From: Hydractinia symbiolongicarpus
Taxonomy: Eukaryota; Cnidaria; Hydrozoa; Anthoathecata; Hydractiniidae
NCBI RefSeq assembly: GCF_029227915.1
Contig: NC_079884.1
Span: forward strand, 20,832,001 to 20,896,000
Direction of reading: 5' to 3'
DNA: 64,000 nt
In this document: piece by piece, positions 1 through 11,900 of the stretch
How the letters are laid out: every line of letters begins with the position of its first letter
Position numbering within the stretch: the stretch's first letter is position 1
Program-made: the position numbers and the translations under genes
The notes under the pieces: model-generated
The model's input: the letters and a program-made list of their open reading frames with translations, nothing else
Told to the model about the DNA's origin: nothing
Databases searched by the model: none

Positions 1-635
1 GAATTATGGTAAAAGCCTTCTCTATTGCTAATAACGTTAATGTTTATTACTACAATTAATAATTTCAAAAGCTCTCTGTCTCACAAAACAAATTACTAAA
101 TTTCATCTCACAATTTATTGATTTTAAATAATCCATCACATAGTGTTATTGTTTATCAGTGAGGTAATTGTTTTTCCAAAAAAAGGTTATGACAATGTTT
201 CTGTTCCTTTCCATGAACTTAATTACTGTCTAATCATTCATGCAAGTTTCACATGGATTACATTCAGACTGTATCACACAAGCGAATCACAGTTAGCGTG
301 ATTTTAAATTTTACACAATACAAATGCAAAATCAAAATCAAATAAATGAAGTTGTATAGAGCTAGGATATTACTGTAAAACACAGTCATATTTGTAAGAA
401 GCTACATATCAACAAAAACACATGCAAGTCAAATAGTATATGCAATGAATTGCTCATTACAGCATGTCTACATTCATCTGCAAGTGCTAATGACAGGGCA
501 TGCACTAAAACATTTCAGACATACTTGATGAGAGATGGTGTATCTTTTATATTTGAAAAGCTTAGGAAAGTTGAAAAATAACTGTACTAAAAATAAAATC
601 TTTAACTAAACACATTAGAAGTGTTGTAACCTTAC

Positions 636-3600
636 CTATTAAGTGTATCTTTGTCCCAGACGTCAATGTAAATGTAATACAATAGCTCACATAATGGAAT
701 TTGTGAGAGCTGAAGAACACCACTGTTGTTAACAGTTGACAAAGGGAAAGAAAAGGCTGTCTGAGGAATGTTATCAACTTCAAAAATAAATGTTTGATTC
801 CAAACTGGCTCAACTGTTCTGTACTGAATTGATGTAAAGTGCTCCTCATCTCCAAATTTTACAATACAATAAGGATCTGCCTTACCAGTTGGATCCATGG
901 GAGGGAAATCTTTGCCTTGGAGTACTATAAACAAGAAGGAAAATGCTAGTTACGCTAAAATATCTAAACCCCAGCATACACACAAGGTGATATTTGATTT
1001 CATTATTTGCTGTTTGCAGCAGGTATAACAACTGAATGTTGTCACTTAACCGAAATCTTTCTTTTACTACAGTAACTTATCTCAGCCAAACGGTCTTTGC
1101 ATAAAGTAAAACAGTAAAATAAAAATAAATGTCATATATTTATGCTGTCCAAAGTTAACATGTATATACAGACACTTGTAAAATGCAATTCTTTAAGCTT
1201 ATTCAAAATGATTCAAACATATATAGCACTGTGCTTCTTAAAAATAAAATGCTTCCTGTTACATGCAAACCCCCATTTAGAAAGAACGTTGGATCAGGAC
1301 ATTCCTGAAATTCTTAGCTCAAGACTCCTATTAGATGCAAAGATATGTGACCTAATTACATATTTTTTAACACAGTATGACCACAGTTACTCTCCATAAG
1401 GTGGATTGAATGTGAGCTGATGTAATGTTATACATGTATTTTCAAAATAGTGAAAGTGTTTTTGGATTGAATTTTTGAAGCTCGTAATGACATTAAAAAC
1501 CAGATTCATGGTTTTTATAAGAAACAAAAAATATATTTTTATTAGAATATGAAGGTAGGTAAATAGATAGGTAGAATTTTTTATTTTATTTTATTTTATT
1601 TTCTTCAGCTTGGTGATGTCAACTTTTTTATCTTAAAACATTCTGTCGAAAAATTTTTTGTATTAATTTTTTAATAATAAATATAATTTATGAAGAATGC
1701 GAAGTAATATTGTAATAATGGTGGACACTACAATGATGATTTATGTTTTTAAGCATGTTGCTGGTTTGGCTGTCCTTAATTATTGTTGGCTTGCCGTTTT
1801 CCATTTAGACGTCTCACCAAAGAAGTCTGAGCCACTGATGACCAAAACAAGAAGTATCATTCTCGAAACTCAACACATGTATAATCATTCCTCAAATCAT
1901 CTGTTTTTACAACCCAAATGCTGAAACCAAACTTATCGTTGATGTAAGCCCAACCAGATAAGAAACAATACTTACGCAGAAACAATCAGATAGACTGCAC
2001 AGTTAAATCCAATCCCTTATGGATCAAGATCATTGACACTTGTGGAGACTCGATATAACAAAACAGAGCATGAAGCATTAGCGTGAACAATATCACTATA
2101 AGCATTAGCGTGAACAATATCACTATAACTCCCGGCAACATCCAACGGCCCACAGAGTGTGCCATCTCCCCAATTTCCCTCACATAGCTTGGGTTAACCC
2201 GGGGCTATGGTAACATTCACTTGCCTAGTAAAGCAGGGACTCTAATTGGGTCTACGTACCTCAAAATGAGAATTAAATACTCTAGGACTCCCCATCTAAG
2301 CCATGGCCCCTCCTGGAAAAAAATAAACAGGGTATATACCTCAATATTTGTGAGGCCAGCCATGTAATATATGCACATCTATCTATCTATCTATCTACAC
2401 ACGTGTTTGTAGACTAATTGTACTATCATTGCCTAATTCACGGTTATTCCCAAATGTAGTATCTGATTCAAAATATATATTCAAATTTTTAGCATAGCTA
2501 GCTGGAGCTATTTCTAGATGGCTAAGCCAGAACTAGCTAAATAAATGAAATGATATATCTTTTCTATCTCAAGTGATAAAATAAAGTAAAATACAAGTTG
2601 ATTTTATATCAACTTAGGAAAAGCTAGAGATAAGGACCGTCATATAGTACAACTAATCTGGCGATGACCGTCATATAGTACTAATAATCTGGCGATGGCC
2701 TTGAATGGAAGATTTATTATCAACAAAGAAAAATTGGCAATGTGTTAGAAGGTTCAATGAACTAAGCTACCACACTCTCCCAGAAATAAAATAAAACAAA
2801 AAAAAAATAGAAAAAAATAACATAAAAAAAAATAACAACAAAATAACAAAAGAAAAAAAAAGACAAAAACTATGTACATTGTCATAGTTTACAATAAAAA
2901 TATGATATATTTATCTAAATATGTAAATATCTCTATCTATATATATTTATAAATATATCTAAATCTAAAAGAATGTATTGAAAATATAACTATAAGAGTA
3001 GAACAAGATACTACATTTTATACGGACGAAACAGCATGTGTTGGGCAATTAGAGATTACTAAGGTGAAATTTAATAGCCTTGGATAGGCAGGATTTTTTT
3101 ATGGGCCAATTTAAATTAATTATGCCAGGGTTAACAAGATTGTTCCATACACTTATTCATTGATTTCTTATTGAACAAGTACCGTATTTAGTAGTCCTGA
3201 CATTCTTGCGAGTCAGACAAAGGATTTTTGGGTGGCATGACCATGAGCATCTCTTCTCAATGTAAAGAAACCAATCAGAGGTTGAGGTACAGTACCAGAC
3301 AAAACAGAGTTTACAAAAAGAGCATTTTGTAGTTAAATATGTGATCTGAATTTGGGATACTTAATTGACCGTAAAGGGGGTTACTTGGAGATCTGAATTT
3401 GAGAAGGTAAGTAAACGCATGGCCGAGTTTTGTAAGGAGATAATTTTATCAACAAGAGAGTTACCCTTCTGACCCCAGACACTGCAGCAGTATGTCAAGT
3501 GAGACTCAAATATGCTAAAATATACTGTGCGTAATATACTTAATGGCAAAAAGTGCCTAATTTTTGAGATCATGCTCTTCTGCGTTTTTTGATGAGTTGG

Positions 3601-5913
3601 ATAGTGTGGGGCTTGAAGGATAGAAATTCATCTAAAAATACTCCTATAGATACTTAACGCTTTGAGAAAGGTATAACTTTTTACCGTCAAGTTTAAGCTT
3701 CATAGTATGACATTGAGCTTTATTTGGATGTCTGAAATATAGGACTTCAGTTTTAGTAACATTTAGGATAATTTTATTAGCTTTTAGCCAGTTACATAGT
3801 GAACGAAGGTCTTGATTCAAGAGTATATTAAGATGTTTTATGGAGTGGTTAATGTGGAGAAGATTAGTGTCATCAGCGAAATGGTGCACAATAGAGTTTT
3901 TTATGGCAATGTGTAGGTCATTAATATAGATTAAAAAAAGCAAGGGACTGAACCGTGAGGGACACCTATGCTGATGTCTAAAACGTCTGAGTCATAACCA
4001 TTAATTGAAACAAACTGTTTTCTATCAGTCAGATAGGATCTGAACCAGTTATTTTTAACAGTTAACCAGTTATTTGATATACCTCTTATGCCATAATTTT
4101 CAAGTTTTTTAAGTAAGATGTTGTGGTCACCAGTGTCAAAGGCTCTTTTAAGATCAATAAAAACTCTACAGACATGTTTTTTGTTGTCAAGAGATTCTCG
4201 AATACGTTCAGTTATGCTGGTAAGAGCATGAAAAGTCGAGTGATTTTCTCTAAAGCCAAATTGCCTCTCAAATAAACTTCTTTGTTGAGATAAAAGTTGT
4301 ATATGCGTTTGTATATTAGTTGTTCAAAAATTTTATTAATGTTTGAAAGCAATGAAATTGGTCGATAATTATCTACATTAAGCCTGGAACCTTTTTTTAT
4401 GTACAGGTATAACTTTTGCTTTTTTCAGTAAAGGATAGGTTTATAACACTAGAAATAGGATAGGAGATTTCGTTAGAGACTAGGTAAATGATATTACTAG
4501 GGATACTATTAGGGCCAGTAGATTTATTTTTTTGGAAAGATGATATCAGATCTTCAACTTCTTAGGGGGTTGTCGGTTGTGCAAAAAAGCTATTGTTTGA
4601 GGGATTTTTTAATTAGCTGGAAAAGTCCACATTATTAGAATAGACACTGTTTTGAACTTCATTGCCTATTTTAGAGAAGAAATTATTAAAGCAGTTAGCT
4701 ATTCCATTTAGGTCAGAGAAGCTATCATTTCTTGACGCAATTAAATTAGAAACAAAGTGGGAGTTTTTATTGAGGTTTATTATTTCTCTAGTGCCTTGCC
4801 AGATCCTACGTGAGTTATTAATGTTGTTTTCAAAATAGTTTTTTAAATGTAATTTTTTGCTATATATACCTAGTTAGACAGACAATTTGGTTGTCCAAGG
4901 AAGGGTTGATATCTGACTGGTTATTATTCAGAGTTGTGTCCTAATTAATATTTTGGATATCAGCAAGGAAACTCTCTTTGTTAAATTTTCTCATATTGCG
5001 TATAAAGGTATTGTGATCTCAGGGGACAAAACACGATACCTTTGGAGCAATGAGGAATTGTGGAAGATGATCTGATATTCAGCATGTTAGATTTCCAGAG
5101 ACCATTGCAGTATCAGCGTGATTTGTGAAAATAGTGTCAATGATAGTTCTGGATCTGGATGTTATTCTGGTCGGAAGAAGTATTTTGGGCATAAGGTTAG
5201 CAGATTCAAGAAGATTAAGAAAGGTGGATGATTGGGGGTGGCTATCTAACTTGAGTAGGTCAACATTGAAGTCTTTAGAAAGATTTTTTATTGTGTTTGC
5301 AAAATAGTTTGTCAAGAAAATAGGTAAAAAATCCTCATTGAATTCTTCTAGGTCCATCAGGGATGCCTGTAAGTACAGGAAACTGAAACTATGATGTTAG
5401 GCACATTATTCTGACAATCTCCACTGTGGTTGACTCAAGAAGTCCAGGTTTGGAAATTTCCAAATCATTTCGGCGTTTATATGTCAGGTTAGTTGCGATA
5501 AAGAGAAGTATCTAAGAAGTATCTAAAGACTTTTAGTTTGTTTATGCATAGCTATAAAATAAAGTCCTGTCTCTTGTTTTGACATTTTAGAACATTGTAG
5601 ACTCACTTAATTAGGTAAATTAACATGATTAGGGTAGCTAGCTAGCTAGAGACAGCCCCCCTGGTTGGGGAAAGATCCCAACAAGTAGTGTACTACACCT
5701 CCTGATTGTCCCTTTTTACAAAAACCGTAGGTGTCATCCCTAAGAGAACAAAAGTACATTGAAAATAAAAATCAATTACGTCATTAGGAAATCAAAAAAA
5801 TTACCTGAAAGTTTAAGCCAAGCTTTTCTGGGTCCTTGCCAAAATAATTTTGCATCAACTGGTTCGTCATTTTTTACATTAAGTGGCACTGCAATTTCGT
5901 AATCCTCTATCAT
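636..5913 (-). CDS. C2-domain protein, 5' two exons (gene continues beyond left edge)
   Basis: Two exons join in phase. Exon 1 (5805-5913, ATG at 5913) encodes about 36 residues ending ..AWLKLS and closes with a CAG|gtaa donor after one base of a codon. Exon 2 (636-924) starts after ttgtttatag with the two bases that complete a Val codon, then LQGKDFPPMDPTGKADPYC, and ends at a gtaag donor. The joined reading gives a C2 beta-sandwich from about residue 32. The Asp residues usual for Ca2+ and phospholipid binding are visible in loop 1 (MDP, ADPY) and loop 3 (DVWDKD). C2 domains act in membrane trafficking, kinases and Ras-GAPs; with only 132 residues visible I cannot say which family this is. 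A stretch of about 25 residues between FEVDN and LYYIYIDVWD is longer than in a typical C2 domain. The 4.9-kb intron contains a LINE. Later exons lie outside the window. Confidence 0.72.
1560..1602. repeat. TTTTA-type microsatellite
   Basis: A short run of TTTTA/TTTAT units lies inside the large intron of the C2 gene. The rest of 925-2070 is AT-rich and shows nothing I can name. Confidence 0.6.
2073..2396. repeat. Rearranged SINE copy with inverted middle segment
   Basis: The segment 2225-2396 matches the 3' half of the SINE at 32,231-32,584 in direct orientation, including the block around CTAGGACTCCCCATCTAAGC and the terminal ATCT microsatellite. The segment 2131-2224 matches the middle of the same SINE (about 32,313-32,407) but in reverse complement. 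The tRNA-like head is missing. Just upstream, a 27-bp unit beginning AAGCATTAGCGTG is present twice in tandem (about 2073-2126). This copy could be an internal inversion or two nested truncated copies in opposite orientation. Confidence 0.75.
2637..2702. repeat. Tandem duplication of about 32 bp
   Basis: Two near-identical copies of a unit beginning GACCGTCATATAGTAC and ending TCTGGCGATG lie head to tail in the C2-gene intron. From about 2760 to 2970 the sequence is low-complexity A-rich and ATCT/ATAT-rich. Confidence 0.6.
3361..5480 (-). mobile_element. Decayed L2/CR1-like LINE, 5'-truncated
   Basis: Read on the minus strand, three fragments of one LINE polyprotein occur in order. At 5079-5357 is the end of the apurinic endonuclease domain, with MDLEEFN and further on DFNVDLLKLDSH, then LLPTRITSRSRTIIDTIFTN. 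At 3644-3943 is the reverse-transcriptase palm with the catalytic FADDTNLL (the YxDD equivalent). At 3361-3573 is the post-palm region with HLTYCCSVWG. The frame is interrupted by several stops and frameshifts, for example just before MDLEEF, so the copy is inactive. The start of the endonuclease is absent, as expected from 5' truncation during target-primed reverse transcription. It lies in the same orientation as the host C2 gene, inside its first intron. Limits are approximate. Confidence 0.82.
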
Positions 5914-7776
5914 GGCGTCTTTACTATTACAAGGTACGTACCACGAACTATTCATTTACGACCCTTTTGTTTAAAATATGCGAGGTAAAAAACATTTTAA
6001 AGACAGCAAACACGAAACAAATCTGCACCTTCCCACTTCCATACACTTTCGTTTTCTTGTTACATACACACGAAACCGTACGGGAAATCAGCTTTGTCCC
6101 CAGGTTTATTTCTCTTTTATCTCTTAGGTGAAGAATAAATTATGTTACAATTATATTATTTTTATTTTTATTCTTCTTTTTATATAATAATAAATTTTTA
6201 GGTAGCAGAAATGTCATTTTTAATTAAGTGCGTTATGTGAGGCCTGATCATCCTTGTCCCCAGGGTCTCTTAAAGCCAAGCAAAATGCCCTGCAAACAAG
6301 GTTGTTGGGCCCAATGAAAAAATACCTGGATTATATTAAACCTCCTCTCTCCATTTACTGCGTGAAAACCCTCTTTGCCTAACGGCCACTTCGTCACGAA
6401 CAGTTGAAACGACGGTCGAACTCTAATAACAAAACCTCTATATATGTAGCGCACACGTTATAACGGACCCCTCTCTTTAACGCAGACGCCAGTCCGAAGT
6501 CTCAATTTACATCTTCCTCTCTCGAACTAAAATCTTGACATTGGACTCTCCCATGGGGTTGGGCCGTATGAAACAATGTTTAACCCTTTTCTTGTAATAT
6601 GTTTTTTTATTTATTTTTTGGTCAGTTTATGGCCTTTTCATGGCCATAAGAATAGAAAAATCGAAGGGGTTTCTTAACTTTGTTTTACTCCTTTAAATAA
6701 AAGAAAGCAGCATATTGAGTTTAGGCTCTTTCTTCTCCCAGCAGCGCAGCTTCTTGACATACTTTGCGAGTAAGTAATTTACATATAACACAAACATCTA
6801 ATGGAACACAGAAAATTTTAGTTAAAAAATTTTGCACACACAGCTTTGGTTCAGTTTACGAGATTATTGCTTTGCTTTTTGTTTTACTTTATCTTTTGTG
6901 AATTTAAAAACAGAAGTTGCACGATGTTTTAAAATCATAAAGAGATAACATCACGACGACTTTGTTTCTGTTTGTCAGACCGTTTGTAAGCTAACAAAAA
7001 CTGGCATTGAAAAAGCATATGCATTACAAAGGCTTAGTCTAAGGTTCAAAAATCCTGACATTTTTCCCGACATCTCATAAAATATCAAGTTTTCCTGACA
7101 TTGTGGCTATATTTTTTAAATTCCTGACGGAGTGGACACAGAAAATATATTCTTAAATTTCAAAATCACAGCTTCTCCGTCATGTCATTTCCCCAAATTG
7201 ATTTCGCGCATGTGAATCAATAACAAAAACATATCGTTACGTGCTAACGATATAGAGGTGTTATCCCTCACAAAAAAACAGTATGCCTACGTGATTATGT
7301 TGTTTGGACAAGTTTAAGAAGTTCTGGCAAGCAATTAGACCCAGAGTGCAAAAAGGCTAAGTGCAGAGAAAGCCATAAAAAATTGCATGGTGGATGAGAT
7401 AAACCTTAACTTGTAAATGCTCAATTATGTTCTAGGTAATTCTTGACAGGATAGAAATTCCCTGTTGCTTTATAATGTACATTCTCTTATTCAACAATAT
7501 ATTCTAGGTCATACAGTTCCGACGAATAACATTTTTAAATGCAGAAAAAGTAGTGCTGTACAAGATAATGATGAACATTGGATGTCTTTTGTTGGCCCAA
7601 ACGTTTTGTTGTCCTAATGGCAAGTTGCCTTAATCAAGAGCGGTTTATAGAGAAAGTGACGAGAAAGAGACCCAAGTGACATGACATTTTACAGTGTCGT
7701 ATATTAGCAATAAAAATTTGAATGGCAGTAGAAGATGAGCAGTATCAAGTTCAGTTGAAAAACAGACAGGTGACGA

Positions 7777-7823
7777 GCAAAAAATTGTCCACAAAAATTT
7801 TTTTTTTGTGGACAATTTTTTGC
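7777..7823. repeat. Perfect 47-bp hairpin
   Basis: The arms begin GCAAAAAATTGTCCAC and end GTGGACAATTTTTTGC, pairing over about 21 bp with almost no loop (A run against T run at the tip). It may be a tiny foldback element; no target duplication is obvious. Confidence 0.7.
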
Positions 7824-8551
7824 AGTCCTGAAAATATTGCTTATTACAAAAAGAGAGTGGGGAAAATATAACAATGAATTTGGTTTATGGATTCACAAAC
7901 ATGTGGTACCGAAATGTTATCATCAAGCACAAACGGTAACAACCGTCTGAAAATAACTGTGAGATTTACGTTTCCGATTTAGCAGTATGCGTTTATTCTT
8001 AATCGTCACCTATGTGAGATATCATGGTCTGTCTTAACGATAAAATCTGGCTCCATTTGAGTTATTTCAATGTTTTATCTATATATTTGGACATAATATG
8101 AAAGTTACGTCATATCGTTACTCTTATTGTATTGACTCTCATAAGAGTACTCTTCTCACTAATTATATAGCAATAAGGCGCTGGGGTTAGCGAGATACTG
8201 TAAAGATGTAATGTCTTACGTGTAGTGGTATTCGTCTAACAGACCATAAATTGGCTTTATTTCAAACTCGGCTTTTTTAACCATATAATATAACCTCGAT
8301 CCCAGAGCCGTTGTCTCTGTATATAAGGCAGCTAGATAAGCGTAGCGCCTGTGAGAGACAAAAAGGTGAGGTTGATGGGAATAGGAACATTTCTAACAAA
8401 CGTAATGGATGTTGTGTGCAAATGAGCGACATCTAGACCGAAAAGTCACATTCATATAGGAGATAGAAAATCCACCATCAGTCGCGCAATTGGAACGGAA
8501 GAAAAAAAAGTAAATGACGCAATACAGGAAAAACAATTGTTGGGTTTGATG

Positions 8552-8598
8552 AACCTCGTCCACGGGGCTTTTTGCAAAAAAGCCCTGAAAACGAGGTT
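8552..8598. repeat. Small hairpin repeat with AACCTCGT termini
   Basis: Outer arms AACCTCGT / ACGAGGTT (8552-8559, 8591-8598) enclose an inner 9-bp stem GGGCTTTTT / AAAAAGCCC. The terminal motif resembles the start of the terminal inverted repeat of the 29-kb element (CAACCTCG). Confidence 0.55.
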
Positions 8599-8837
8599 GT
8601 GGTTTTATATATAGGACCAGTTAGGTTAAAAATAGTTTGTACGAGTGTATTTTGCAAAAAAAACTTTAAAAAAACAGTATTTATACAGCTTTCGTCAACT
8701 AAAAAAATAAACTGAATCCAAAACTTTCTTGATATCAAAGGAACCTAAAGAAAATAACATATTACATCAACTATATATAATTTCATAGGAAGTCTTTACC
8801 AAATTTTCATTTAACTCCCCCACAACCTTCTCTTAAC

Positions 8838-8962
8838 ACAGGTCAAGATACTGGCAAGATACAAGTGAAGACACGAGTGGGGACACAGATGAAGACACAG
8901 GTGAAGTTACATATAAAGACAGAGGTGAAGATACAGGTGAAGACATTGGTAAAGACACAAGG
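8838..8962. repeat. 12-bp minisatellite
   Basis: About ten degenerate copies of a 12-bp unit close to ACAGGTGAAGAC lie immediately downstream of the last identified POLRMT exon. Confidence 0.75.
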
Positions 8963-8983
8963 TTAAGTGAATTAGTAGCCCAC

Positions 8984-11900
8984 CTTGTTCGGGTAATGCG
9001 TTAAAGTTGGCTGCTTTCGTTCCGTCCTTCAGAGGTTTACGAAGTCTGAAATATCAAAAATAGTACAAGGTAAACCCGCGTATAACATATATATTTTAGA
9101 CTACTAAATAAAATTAATAATAAGGAGTTGCAATTATTAAATACGGAAGAAAAAAGTATGTGTATTTCAATAAGAAGCCTTTATGGTCGCTTTATTCAAA
9201 TTAATGTCATTGCATTGCAACGATTTTTTTCATCTCACATTTAGAATTGGATTGCAGGAAAAATTGAACAGGAAAATACTCTGCTCTCTCAATAAATTAA
9301 TTAATGAGAGGAGGCAGGGGTGATTATTTAGCACTCTATCATAACAGAAGTTTTAAAACACTTTAAAAACAAAACAAATACTGAGTATATTGAATACTGA
9401 GTATATTAAAACTCACGGCTTGCCAGCGAATTTTTTATCAAAATGTTGTTTCAAATCATCCAGAATAGGCAGCTGGTGTAAAGCTACGAATTCTTCTCGA
9501 CAGAACTAAAACAATAACAAAACCATACCCGTTAGATAGATTTCACAAGTATTCAGTCTACCTTGAAAAAAAAATTGCGGTAATTAATATTACGGAGCTT
9601 TTTTTTCGCAATTTTGAACCCTATCCGCAGAATTATGTGCTTCTTTTAAGTCAATTAAAAAGAAAATTAGTTCCGCAAAAATACGCATATGTCGAACAAT
9701 CGTAAAAAAAATTTGATACGTTTTTAAGAACAATTGATTCGCAAAAATGTTTAAAATTCTTACATATGATTTACATTACTTTACAGTAAACATCGATACG
9801 AAATTTTTGTGGTATAACTAACTATAATACTAACAATATTCAAAATGTAAATTTTTCATAAAAAAGAAGTCTGCATTCTCACGAGAACTTACACTTAATC
9901 TGCATTTTGTATAAAAAGTCTAATCACAAACAAATGTTTTGCAATAATTTCTTCCAGTTTAAAATATACTCCCCCCTTCTTTTAGAAACTATTAACTGCC
10001 AGCGTCATTTTCACTGGAATTGTGCACGAATTTCTCCTATTGGTTGTAACGTTTAAGCGGACACAAAACGCAGAAAAAAAATAAACTTCTTAAACTTTAG
10101 TTACGATTCCAAAAAGCCTTAGATGTTTTAGCACTTTTGTTGAACTTTTACTACACCTTTTCCAGTGACACATCGCAGAGACATAAAATTTTGCAAAAAC
10201 ATGCATCAGATAAATGTTGATGATAAAAAACTATTATTGGTCAAAGAACAATTTTCTTTGGACGAGGATAGCCCACTTACTTTATTCATGAGATCGACAT
10301 CACAAGCATGTGACCAAAAACTATCGTGTACAGAAGCAAACGTCATTTGGTGTTCCTGGCAACGAAGTGCTGTGAGCATCAAATGAGACGAATCCAGTGA
10401 ATGTATAAAGTTTGGAGGAAAACCTCCTTTCTGTTTTGTTAAGTTCGGTATTTGTGTATAGTCAAAATAATGCGAAGACGAGACAGTTTGCAGTGGAGTA
10501 GAAATACTCTCCGTGGTTTCCCTGTGGTAAGGTTGGATCACAGGGAGTCCAAGAGGTGTAACCCAATCGACGCAATTGCCAGTTAACGCGATTTGCGCAG
10601 CTGATATTGTCAACCAATCCTAAAAAAAGGGTAAAAATTTGTCACATCGAGTTGTACCTCTTTTATGCGCGATATTCTTAGGACTCTCATCTTTCGAACA
10701 ATTTCCCCCAAAAACCTATGCCTTTTCAGTCAAATTTTTTTGTTAGAAAAAATATTAGTCACTTAGAGAGAGAGAGAATTTCAGACTTCCGCTAATTTTT
10801 AAATTTTCTGTTTGCACTTTTTCAGACGCTATGCAAGACAGTTAAAAAACAATTAAAATAACTCTAGGCTCTAACCCAGTGAGTATTCTAAGACATAAAT
10901 CGTCAGAGAAAATATTTGTCCGTCAAAAAAAAATGTTGCTTGGCGATTGACTGGTCACATTGTCTGTTGCAACGAAGGAAGAGCTCTTACGAATTAGCAC
11001 CAGAGCCTAACAACGTACGTACCAAATACATCAAAAGGTTTTGGGTCTATAATCCTGCGTTATGATTACGTTAACTCTTTCACATCGGACAGGTCAGATA
11101 AAAGTCCTTCGAAAAAACACTTTTAAATCCACCCAAACTTGACTTATTTAAACCCTTCAGTCTCAGATCAAAGTTTCACAATTTTCTCTTTCGAAAGATC
11201 GAAAACAGGAAATTAATGAGACCTTAAGGATGTCATTGCTTTTATTTTATCTCGTAGATTGTTTTTATAACTTTGCGCAATACATAGATAAAACATAAGC
11301 CTTTATTATCAAATCAGCAAATTGTAGGTATTAAAAAAATAGTTTTAATTTATCTAGGATTAAAAAATAAAACTACCTGTATTAACCTTGCAGACGTAAA
11401 CATTTCTGTCAAACTTTTAAACACTTCTTGAACGACATAAACAGAAGCTTTAAAAATAATATCGCTGCCGACACCCAATTCTTTCAACTGTTTCTCGATT
11501 TGCAATCTACCCCCAACAAAGGTTACACCATAGACAACCGTCATTACAGTTTGCTTGACAACTTTACGTGTAACTTTACCTAAAAACGACAGTTACGATA
11601 ACGTTTCCCCGGAATTTTTATTCTCTTTTTTATTTTTAGGGGGCTATCTATTTAAAAGGGACGTGTAAGACAGGGGGCATAATAAACTTTTGTAAAATTT
11701 TCTCTCACTCGCCAGTCAAATGGGTTTTTTAACAAGATTCGTATTGAAAAGATTTAACAAGGGGGTATTTATCAGAAGGGGTATATTAGATGGACAAATA
11801 CCAGATGGGCCGATTATTAAAAAAAACATCGAAACAGAGAGGCGTTTAATAGAGATGAACGTTTAGTCGAGAGAGGTGTTTAACGAGAGGAGCGTCTAAT

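Larger units (their letters stand above)
5914..8983. other. Intergenic region without recognisable gene
   Basis: This stretch should hold the C2-gene promoter and possibly the missing last coding exon of POLRMT, but I could not identify either. A block at about 6245-6560 contains CCTTGTCCCCAGGGTCTC, a motif that recurs at 53.6 and 55.6 kb and looks like the end of a dispersed repeat. Open frames here have no family resemblance. Confidence 0.5.

Noticed and set aside
8480-8530. Missing POLRMT terminal exon (a frame reading ..YFFFF)
   Set aside because: No upstream similarity to the family C-terminus, no acceptor in a suitable phase, and it overlaps a hairpin repeat.
10165-10386. Plus-strand frame opposite POLRMT motif C
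   Set aside because: It is antisense to a strongly conserved POLRMT exon and shows no motif of its own.
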